Origin: Auanema rhodensis | Lineage: Eukaryota > Nematoda > Chromadorea > Rhabditida > Rhabditidae | Assembly: GCA_964057225.1 (NCBI GenBank) | Contig: OZ059900.1 | Coordinates: forward strand, 16,507,638-16,571,637 | Direction: 5' to 3' | DNA: 64,000 nt | In this document: piece by piece, positions 53,601 to 63,341 of the stretch | Position numbering within the stretch: position 1 is the first letter of the stretch | Layout of the letters: each line of letters begins with the position of its first letter | Program-made: the position numbers and the translations under genes | Notes under the pieces: model-generated | What the model was told of the DNA's origin: nothing | The model's input: the letters and a program-made list of their open reading frames with translations, nothing else | Database searches by the model: none

Positions 53601-54363
53601 TTAGCCATAAGGGGCGTGCCCTTAGAATATGCTAATTTCCTTAATTTTCTAACCCCTGTTTTTTTGTCGTGAAAGTGGAACTAGGCGTTGTACGAACAAT
53701 TTTGAGCTAGGTTTCATTGACATTGCATGAGTTTGAACACATGAAATCGTAAGTGAAAACCTTGTTTACAGCGAAATTTCCAAAAACTGGTTTTCCAGCA
53801 TAATAAAATATTTCTCATGGGAAATACTGTGTTTTTGTATTTTTCTAGTGTTCAGCATGTAAAATGCTTCATTTTGGTATGTAACACGCTGAAATTCGTT
53901 GCATTTGACGACTCATATGAACAAAAATCGATTTAATCAATATTAGCCATAAGGGGCGTGCCCTCAGAATATGCTAATTTCCTTAATTTTCTAACCCCTG
54001 TTTTTTTGTCGTGAAAGTGGAACTAGACGTTGTACGAACAATTTTGAGCTAGGTTTCATTGACATTGCATGAGTTTGAACACATGAAATCGTAAGTCAAA
54101 ACCTTGTTTACAGCGAAATTTCCAAAAACTGGTTTTCCAGCATAATAAAATATTTCTCATGGGAAATACTGTGTTTTTGTATTTTTCTAGTGTTCAGCAT
54201 GTAAAATGCTTCATTTTAGTATGTAACACGCTGAAATTCGTTGCATTTGACGACTCATATGAACAAAAATCGATTTAATCAATATTAGCCATAAGGGGCG
54301 TGCCCTCAGAATATGCTAATTTCCTTAATTTTCTAACCCCTGTTTTTTTGTCGTGAAAGTGGA
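50602..54363. repeat. 11-unit HOR of satellite A, copy 2 (3762 bp)
   Basis: M149-M159 repeat every diagnostic change of M138-M148 in the same order and spacing. The differences I noticed are GCATGTGTTTG in the first unit (near 50652) and GCCATTAGG in M153 (near 52232). Identity between the two copies is therefore about 99.9% by eye. This is the freshest large duplication in satellite A, and it lies next to the junction with satellite B. Confidence 0.9.
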
Positions 54364-55239
54364 ACTAGGCGTTGTACGAACAATTTTGAGCTAGGTTTCA
54401 TTGACATTGCATGAGTTTGAACACATGAAATCGTAAGTGAAAACCTTGTTTACAGCGAAATTTCCAAAAACTGGTTTTCCAGCATAATAAAATATTTCTC
54501 ATGGGAAATACTGTGTTTTTGTATTTTTCTAGTGTTCAGCATGTAAAATGCTTCATTTTAGTATGTAACACGCTGAAATTCGTTGCATTTGACGACTCAT
54601 ATGAACAAAAATCGATTTAATCAATATTAGCCATAAGGGGCGTGCCCTCAGAATATGCTAACTTCCTTAATTTTCTAACCCCTGTTTTTTTGTCGTGAAA
54701 GTGGAACTAGACGTTGTACGAACAATTTTGAGCTAGGTTTCATTGACATTGCATGAGTTTGAACACATGAAATCGTAAGTCAAAACCTTGTTTACAGCGA
54801 AATTTCCAAAAACTGGTTTTCCAGCATAATAAAATATTTCTCATGGGAAATACTGTGTTTTTGTATTTTTCTAGTGTTCAGCATGTAAAATGCTTCATTT
54901 TAGTATGTAACACGCTGAAATTCGTTGCATTTGACGACTCATATGAACAAAAATCGATTTAATCAATATTAGCTATAAGGGGCGTGCCCTCAGAATATGC
55001 TAATTTCCTTAATTTTCTAACCCCTGTTTTTTTGTCGTGAAAGTGGAACTAGACGTTGTACGAACAATTTTGAGCTAAGTTTCATTGACATTGCATGAGT
55101 TTGAACACATGAAATCGTAAGTCAAATCCTTGTTTACAGCGAAATTTCCAAAAACTGGTTTTCCAGCATAATAAAATATTTCTCATGGGAAATACTGTGT
55201 TTTTGTTTTTTTCTAGTGTTCAGCATGTAAAATGCTTCA
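54364..55239. repeat. Shortened third copy of the 11-unit HOR, ending at the junction
   Basis: M160 (54364-54705) starts with AGGCGTTG and GTGAAAACC like M147/M158 but ends with TTTAGTATG and CTAACTTCC like M143/M154, so it joins position 10 of the HOR to position 6. M161 has GCTATAAGG. M162 has GAGCTAAG, AAATCC and TTTTTTTC and is cut at offset 192. The pattern fits one unequal crossover that removed or skipped the intervening units, followed by truncation at the junction. Confidence 0.8.
55236..55239. other. Satellite A / satellite B junction with TTCA microhomology
   Basis: To the left, satellite A reads AAAATGCTTCA, which would continue TTTTAG. To the right, satellite B reads TTCAGAGCCTGC, preceded in other B units by AAAAACT. 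TTCA is common to both, so the breakpoint can be placed anywhere within these four bases. There is no filler sequence, target-site duplication or decayed unit on either side. Microhomology-mediated end joining or template switching would leave this structure; an assembly join must also be considered. Confidence 0.85.
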
Positions 55240-55467
55240 GAGCCTGCACTGATAATATAATTGGAAACAGGCAGTACGCAATACGCAAACATTTGAATGA
55301 CAGCTTTATTACAATACGACTTAGTTTACTCAATTATATCAAGCTTCATGAACACGGACTGCTTGTGTAATATATAATAGCAATAATAGTTTCGTTTCTG
55401 TTTTTAATTAACTTTCCTGTACGCGAGTTATAATATTTAGAACGTGATTCCTTGATTATGAAAAACT
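55236..55467. repeat. Representative satellite B unit (B1, type a)
   Basis: This is the first unit after the junction and is already typical, with no edge decay. It holds the short direct repeat TACGCAATACGCAA, the 8-bp palindrome TTAATTAA, and an AAGCTT site that type b units lack (CAATCTTC instead). If it belonged to the 17-unit HOR phase it should be type d (GGACAC, as in B18 and B35), but it is type a, so the HOR begins only at B2. Confidence 0.9.
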
Positions 55468-58400
55468 TTCAGAGCCTGCACTGATAATATAATTGGAAAC
55501 AGGCAGTACGCAATACGCAAACATTTGAATGACAGCTTTATTACAATACGACTTAGTTTACTCAATTATATCAAGCTTCATGAACACGGACTGCTTGTGT
55601 AATATATAATAGCAATAATAGTTTCGTTTCTGTTTTTAATTAACTTTCCAGTACGCGAGTTATAATATTTAGAACGTGATTCCTTGATTATGAAAAACTT
55701 TCAGAGCCTGCACTGATAATATAATTGGAAACAGGCAGTACGCAATACGCAAACATTTGAATGACAGCTTTATTACAATACGACTTAGTTTACTCAATCA
55801 TACCAATCTTCATGAACACGGACTGTTTGTGTAATAGATAATAGCAATAATAGTTTCGTTTCTGTTTTTAATTAACTTTCCTGTACGCGAGTTATAATAT
55901 TTAGAACGTGATTCCTTGATTATGAAAAATTTTTAGAGCCTGCACTGATAATATAACTGGAAACAGGCAGTACGCGATACGCAAATATTTGAATGACAGC
56001 TTTATTACAATACGACTTAGTTTACTCAATTATATCAAGCTTCATGAACACGGACTGCTTGTGTAATATATAATAGCAATAATAGTTTCGTTTCTGTTTT
56101 TAATTAACTTTCCTGTACGCGAGTTATAATATTTAGAACGTGATTCCTTGATTATGAAAAACTTTCAGAGCCTGCACTGATAATATAATTGGACACAGGC
56201 AGTACGCAATACGCAAACATTTGAATGACAGCTTTATTACAATACGACTTAGTTTACTCAATTATATCAAGCTTCATGAACACGGACTGCTTGTGTAATA
56301 TATAATAGCAATAATAGTTTCGTTTCTGTTTTTAATTAACTTTCCTGTACGCGAGTTATAATATTTAGAACGTGATTCCTTGATTATGAAAAACTTTCAG
56401 AGCCTGCACTGATAATATAATTGGAAACAGGCAGTACGCAATACGCAAACATTTGAATGACAGCTTTATTACAATACGACTTAGTTTACTCAATTATATC
56501 AAGCTTCATGAACACGGACTGCTTGTGTAATATATAATAGCAATAATAGTTTCGTTTCTGTTTTTAATTAACTTTCCTGTACGCGAGTTATAATATTTAG
56601 AACGTGATTCCTTGATTATGAAAAATTTTTAGAGCCTGCACTGATAATATAACTGGAAACAGGCAGTACGCGATACGCAAATATTTGAATGACAGCTTTA
56701 CTACAATACGACTTAGTTTACTCAATTATATCAAGCTTCATGAACACGGACTGCTTGTGTAATATATAATAGCAATAATAGTTTCGTTTCTGTTTTTAAT
56801 TAACTTTCCTGTACGCGAGTTATAATATTTAGAACGTGATTCCTTGATTATGAAAAACTTTCAGAGCCTGCACTGATAATATAATTGGAAACAGGCAGTA
56901 CGCAATACGCAAACATTTGAATGACAGCTTTAATACAATACGACTTAGCTTACTCAATCATATCAAGCTTCATGAACAGGGACTGTTTGTGTAATAGATG
57001 ATAGCAATGATAGTTTCGTTTCTTTTTTTAATTAACTTTCCAGTACGCGAGTTATCATATTTAGAACGCGATTGCTTCATAATGAAAAATGTTTAGAGCC
57101 TGCACTGATAATATAACTGGCAACAGGCAATACGCAAACATTTGAATGACAGCTTTATTACAATACGACTTAGTTTACTCAATCATACCAATCTTCATGA
57201 ACACGGACTGTTTGTGTAATAGATAATAGCAATAATAGTTTCGTTTCTGTTTTTAATTAACTTTCCTGTACGCGAGTTATAATATTTAGAACGTGATTCC
57301 TTGATTATGAAAAATTTTTAGAGCCTGCACTGATAATATAACTGGAAACAGGCAGTACGCGATACGCAAATATTTGAATGACAGCTTTATTACAATACGA
57401 CTTAGTTTACTCAATTATATCAAGCTTCATGAACACGGACTGCTTGTGTAATATATAATAGCAATAATAGTTTCGTTTCTGTTTTTAATTAACTTTCCTG
57501 TACGCGAGTTATAATATTTAGAACGTGATTCCTTGATTATGAAAAACTTTCAGAGCCTGCACTGATAATATAATTGGAAACAGGCAGTACGCAATACGCA
57601 AACATTTGAATGACAGCTTTATTACAATACGACTTAGTTTACTCAATTATATCAAGCTTCATGAACACGGACTGCTTGTGTAATATATAATAGCAATAAT
57701 AGTTTCGTTTCTGTTTTTAATTAACTTTCCAGTACGCGAGTTATAATATTTAGAACGTGATTCCTTGATTATGAAAAACTTTCAGAGCCTGCACTGATAA
57801 TATAATTGGAAACAGGCAGTACGCAATACGCAAACATTTGAATGACAGCTTTATTACAATACGACTTAGTTTACTCAATCATACCAATCTTCATGAACAC
57901 GGACTGTTTGTGTAATAGATAATAGCAATAATAGTTTCGTTTCTGTTTTTAATTAACTTTCCTGTACGCGAGTTATAATATTTAGAACGTGATTCCTTGA
58001 TTATGAAAAATTTTTAGAGCCTGCACTGATAATATAACTGGAAACAGGCAGTACGCGATACGCAAATATTTGAATGACAGCTTTATTACAATACGACTTA
58101 GTTTACTCAATTATATCAAGCTTCATGAACACGGACTGCTTGTGTAATATATAATAGCAATAATAGTTTCGTTTCTGTTTTTAATTAACTTTCCTGTACG
58201 CGAGTTATAATATTTAGAACGTGATTCCTTGATTATGAAAAACTTTCAGAGCCTGCACTGATAATATAATTGGAAACAGGCAGTACGCAATACGCAAACA
58301 TTTGAATGACAGCTTTATTACAATACGACTTAGTTTACTCAATTATATCAAGCTTCATGAACACGGACTGCTTGTGTAATATATAATAGCAATAATAGTT

Positions 58401-59404
58401 TCGTTTCTGTTTTTAATTAACTTTCCTGTACGCGAGTTATAATATTTAGAACGTGATTCCTTGATTATGAAAAATTTTTAGAGCCTGCACTGATAATATA
58501 ACTGGAAACAGGCAGTACGCGATACGCAAATATTTGAATGACAGCTTTATTACAATACGACTTAGTTTACTCAATTATATCAAGCTTCATGAACACGGAC
58601 TGCTTGTGTAATATATAATAGCAATAATAGTTTCGTTTCTGTTTTTAATTAACTTTCCTGTACGCGAGTTATAATATTTAGAACGTGATTCCTTGATTAT
58701 GAAAAACTTTCAGAGCCTACACTGATAATATAATTGGAAACAGGCAGTACGCAATACGCAAACATTTGAATGACAGCTTTATTACAATACGACTTAGTTT
58801 ACTCAATCATACCAATCTTCATGAACACGGACTGTTTGTGTAATAGATAATAGCAATAATAGTTTCGTTTCTGTTTTTAATTAACTTTCCTGTACGCGAG
58901 TTATAATATTTAGAACGTGATTCCTTGATTATGAAAAACTTTCAGAGCCTGCACTGATAATATAATTGGAAACAGGCAGTACGCAATACGCAAACATTTG
59001 AATGACAGCTTTATTACAATACGACTTAGTTTACTCAATTATATCAAGCTTCATGAACACGGACTGCTTGTGTAATATATAATAGCAATAATAGTTTCGT
59101 TTCTGTTTTTAATTAACTTTCCTGTACGCGAGTTATAATATTTAGAACGTGATTCCTTGATTATGAAAAACTTTCAGAGCCTGCACTGATAATATAATTG
59201 GACACAGGCAGTACGCAATACGCAAACATTTGAATGACAGCTTTATTACAATACGACTTAGTTTACTCAATTATATCAAGCTTCATGAACACGGACTGCT
59301 TGTGTAATATATAATAGCAATAATAGTTTCGTTTCTGTTTTTAATTAACTTTCCTGTACGCGAGTTATAATATTTAGAACGTGATTCCTTGATTATGAAA
59401 AACT
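55468..59404. repeat. 17-unit HOR of satellite B, copy 1 (3937 bp)
   Basis: B2-B18 in order of type: a' b c d a c' e f c a' b c a c b a d, where c' is type c with CTTTACTACAA. Length is 17 x 232 minus 7 = 3937 bp because unit f lacks 7 bp. The same order follows from 59405. The only difference I found is GAGCCTACACTG in B16 (58719 is A, where copy 2 has G at 62656). Almost perfect identity over 3.9 kb, together with clearly distinct neighbouring unit types, shows that the 17-unit block rather than the single unit was last duplicated. Confidence 0.92.
56860..57316. repeat. Diverged unit pair e/f in satellite B, copy 1
   Basis: Unit e (56860-57091) has CTTTAATACAA, TTAGCTTAC, GAACAGGGAC, AGATGATAGCAATGATAG, TTTCTTTTTTTAATT, GTTATCATA, GAACGCGATTGC and TTCATAATG, so it is far more diverged than any other B unit. 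Unit f (57092-57316, 225 bp) has AACTGGCAAC and then AGGCAATACGC, where other units read AGGCAGTACGCAATACGC. The missing 7 bp are bounded by GCA repeats, as expected for slippage. The pair looks like a relic of an older, less homogenised state carried along inside the HOR. Confidence 0.85.
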
Positions 59405-62400
59405 TTCAGAGCCTGCACTGATAATATAATTGGAAACAGGCAGTACGCAATACGCAAACATTTGAATGACAGCTTTATTACAATACGACTTAGTTTACTC
59501 AATTATATCAAGCTTCATGAACACGGACTGCTTGTGTAATATATAATAGCAATAATAGTTTCGTTTCTGTTTTTAATTAACTTTCCAGTACGCGAGTTAT
59601 AATATTTAGAACGTGATTCCTTGATTATGAAAAACTTTCAGAGCCTGCACTGATAATATAATTGGAAACAGGCAGTACGCAATACGCAAACATTTGAATG
59701 ACAGCTTTATTACAATACGACTTAGTTTACTCAATCATACCAATCTTCATGAACACGGACTGTTTGTGTAATAGATAATAGCAATAATAGTTTCGTTTCT
59801 GTTTTTAATTAACTTTCCTGTACGCGAGTTATAATATTTAGAACGTGATTCCTTGATTATGAAAAATTTTTAGAGCCTGCACTGATAATATAACTGGAAA
59901 CAGGCAGTACGCGATACGCAAATATTTGAATGACAGCTTTATTACAATACGACTTAGTTTACTCAATTATATCAAGCTTCATGAACACGGACTGCTTGTG
60001 TAATATATAATAGCAATAATAGTTTCGTTTCTGTTTTTAATTAACTTTCCTGTACGCGAGTTATAATATTTAGAACGTGATTCCTTGATTATGAAAAACT
60101 TTCAGAGCCTGCACTGATAATATAATTGGACACAGGCAGTACGCAATACGCAAACATTTGAATGACAGCTTTATTACAATACGACTTAGTTTACTCAATT
60201 ATATCAAGCTTCATGAACACGGACTGCTTGTGTAATATATAATAGCAATAATAGTTTCGTTTCTGTTTTTAATTAACTTTCCTGTACGCGAGTTATAATA
60301 TTTAGAACGTGATTCCTTGATTATGAAAAACTTTCAGAGCCTGCACTGATAATATAATTGGAAACAGGCAGTACGCAATACGCAAACATTTGAATGACAG
60401 CTTTATTACAATACGACTTAGTTTACTCAATTATATCAAGCTTCATGAACACGGACTGCTTGTGTAATATATAATAGCAATAATAGTTTCGTTTCTGTTT
60501 TTAATTAACTTTCCTGTACGCGAGTTATAATATTTAGAACGTGATTCCTTGATTATGAAAAATTTTTAGAGCCTGCACTGATAATATAACTGGAAACAGG
60601 CAGTACGCGATACGCAAATATTTGAATGACAGCTTTACTACAATACGACTTAGTTTACTCAATTATATCAAGCTTCATGAACACGGACTGCTTGTGTAAT
60701 ATATAATAGCAATAATAGTTTCGTTTCTGTTTTTAATTAACTTTCCTGTACGCGAGTTATAATATTTAGAACGTGATTCCTTGATTATGAAAAACTTTCA
60801 GAGCCTGCACTGATAATATAATTGGAAACAGGCAGTACGCAATACGCAAACATTTGAATGACAGCTTTAATACAATACGACTTAGCTTACTCAATCATAT
60901 CAAGCTTCATGAACAGGGACTGTTTGTGTAATAGATGATAGCAATGATAGTTTCGTTTCTTTTTTTAATTAACTTTCCAGTACGCGAGTTATCATATTTA
61001 GAACGCGATTGCTTCATAATGAAAAATGTTTAGAGCCTGCACTGATAATATAACTGGCAACAGGCAATACGCAAACATTTGAATGACAGCTTTATTACAA
61101 TACGACTTAGTTTACTCAATCATACCAATCTTCATGAACACGGACTGTTTGTGTAATAGATAATAGCAATAATAGTTTCGTTTCTGTTTTTAATTAACTT
61201 TCCTGTACGCGAGTTATAATATTTAGAACGTGATTCCTTGATTATGAAAAATTTTTAGAGCCTGCACTGATAATATAACTGGAAACAGGCAGTACGCGAT
61301 ACGCAAATATTTGAATGACAGCTTTATTACAATACGACTTAGTTTACTCAATTATATCAAGCTTCATGAACACGGACTGCTTGTGTAATATATAATAGCA
61401 ATAATAGTTTCGTTTCTGTTTTTAATTAACTTTCCTGTACGCGAGTTATAATATTTAGAACGTGATTCCTTGATTATGAAAAACTTTCAGAGCCTGCACT
61501 GATAATATAATTGGAAACAGGCAGTACGCAATACGCAAACATTTGAATGACAGCTTTATTACAATACGACTTAGTTTACTCAATTATATCAAGCTTCATG
61601 AACACGGACTGCTTGTGTAATATATAATAGCAATAATAGTTTCGTTTCTGTTTTTAATTAACTTTCCAGTACGCGAGTTATAATATTTAGAACGTGATTC
61701 CTTGATTATGAAAAACTTTCAGAGCCTGCACTGATAATATAATTGGAAACAGGCAGTACGCAATACGCAAACATTTGAATGACAGCTTTATTACAATACG
61801 ACTTAGTTTACTCAATCATACCAATCTTCATGAACACGGACTGTTTGTGTAATAGATAATAGCAATAATAGTTTCGTTTCTGTTTTTAATTAACTTTCCT
61901 GTACGCGAGTTATAATATTTAGAACGTGATTCCTTGATTATGAAAAATTTTTAGAGCCTGCACTGATAATATAACTGGAAACAGGCAGTACGCGATACGC
62001 AAATATTTGAATGACAGCTTTATTACAATACGACTTAGTTTACTCAATTATATCAAGCTTCATGAACACGGACTGCTTGTGTAATATATAATAGCAATAA
62101 TAGTTTCGTTTCTGTTTTTAATTAACTTTCCTGTACGCGAGTTATAATATTTAGAACGTGATTCCTTGATTATGAAAAACTTTCAGAGCCTGCACTGATA
62201 ATATAATTGGAAACAGGCAGTACGCAATACGCAAACATTTGAATGACAGCTTTATTACAATACGACTTAGTTTACTCAATTATATCAAGCTTCATGAACA
62301 CGGACTGCTTGTGTAATATATAATAGCAATAATAGTTTCGTTTCTGTTTTTAATTAACTTTCCTGTACGCGAGTTATAATATTTAGAACGTGATTCCTTG

Positions 62401-63341
62401 ATTATGAAAAATTTTTAGAGCCTGCACTGATAATATAACTGGAAACAGGCAGTACGCGATACGCAAATATTTGAATGACAGCTTTATTACAATACGACTT
62501 AGTTTACTCAATTATATCAAGCTTCATGAACACGGACTGCTTGTGTAATATATAATAGCAATAATAGTTTCGTTTCTGTTTTTAATTAACTTTCCTGTAC
62601 GCGAGTTATAATATTTAGAACGTGATTCCTTGATTATGAAAAACTTTCAGAGCCTGCACTGATAATATAATTGGAAACAGGCAGTACGCAATACGCAAAC
62701 ATTTGAATGACAGCTTTATTACAATACGACTTAGTTTACTCAATCATACCAATCTTCATGAACACGGACTGTTTGTGTAATAGATAATAGCAATAATAGT
62801 TTCGTTTCTGTTTTTAATTAACTTTCCTGTACGCGAGTTATAATATTTAGAACGTGATTCCTTGATTATGAAAAACTTTCAGAGCCTGCACTGATAATAT
62901 AATTGGAAACAGGCAGTACGCAATACGCAAACATTTGAATGACAGCTTTATTACAATACGACTTAGTTTACTCAATTATATCAAGCTTCATGAACACGGA
63001 CTGCTTGTGTAATATATAATAGCAATAATAGTTTCGTTTCTGTTTTTAATTAACTTTCCTGTACGCGAGTTATAATATTTAGAACGTGATTCCTTGATTA
63101 TGAAAAACTTTCAGAGCCTGCACTGATAATATAATTGGACACAGGCAGTACGCAATACGCAAACATTTGAATGACAGCTTTATTACAATACGACTTAGTT
63201 TACTCAATTATATCAAGCTTCATGAACACGGACTGCTTGTGTAATATATAATAGCAATAATAGTTTCGTTTCTGTTTTTAATTAACTTTCCTGTACGCGA
63301 GTTATAATATTTAGAACGTGATTCCTTGATTATGAAAAACT
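59405..63341. repeat. 17-unit HOR of satellite B, copy 2 (3937 bp)
   Basis: B19-B35 repeat the type order of B2-B18 exactly, including the c' unit (60565), the diverged e/f pair (60797-61253) and both TTGGACAC units (60101 and 63110). The repeat phase ends at 63341. The next three units do not follow the expected a', b, c. Confidence 0.92.
60797..61253. repeat. Diverged unit pair e/f in satellite B, copy 2
   Basis: Identical by eye to the pair at 56860-57316, exactly 3937 bp downstream. The shift was checked at the GTTATCATA site (57054 versus 60991). It includes the same 7-bp deletion in unit f (61029-61253). It serves as the phase landmark of the HOR. Confidence 0.88.

Larger units (their letters stand above)
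1..55239. repeat. Satellite A array, 342-bp tandem units, about 161.6 copies
   Basis: Head-to-tail array, all copies in one orientation. I traced 161 complete units (M1-M161) beginning ACTAGACG, for example at 1, 343, 685, 1028, 1370, 12652, 21881, 32821, 47182 and 55048, plus a partial last unit of 192 bp. Unit length is 342 bp, with 341- or 343-bp variants caused mainly by a T tract of 6, 7 or 8 T near the unit end. Copies differ at only a few positions, mostly the same recurring diagnostic sites, so identity is very high. Stop codons occur in all frames: no open frame of 60 codons or more lies wholly within the array. I saw no transposon, inversion or foreign insert. The array continues beyond the left edge. 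What is seen is a classic satellite; a centromeric or pericentromeric location is inference. I do not recognise the family. Confidence 0.98.

Noticed and set aside
1-55239. Assignment of satellite A to a named family such as insect 1.688/359-bp type or beetle satellites
   Set aside because: Length and AT-richness are similar to several invertebrate satellites, but I could not match the sequence to any remembered consensus. A database search of one unit would decide this.
55185-55370. A 61-codon open frame on the + strand crossing the A/B junction
   Set aside because: It starts within the last satellite A unit and ends within the first satellite B unit. It exists only because two unrelated repeats are joined there, and it has no recognisable domain, upstream signals or intact counterpart in the other units of either satellite.
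55236-55467. Satellite B inserted as a mobile element into satellite A
   Set aside because: There are no terminal inverted repeats, no target-site duplication and no satellite A on the right side within the window, so insertion cannot be supported over a simple junction.
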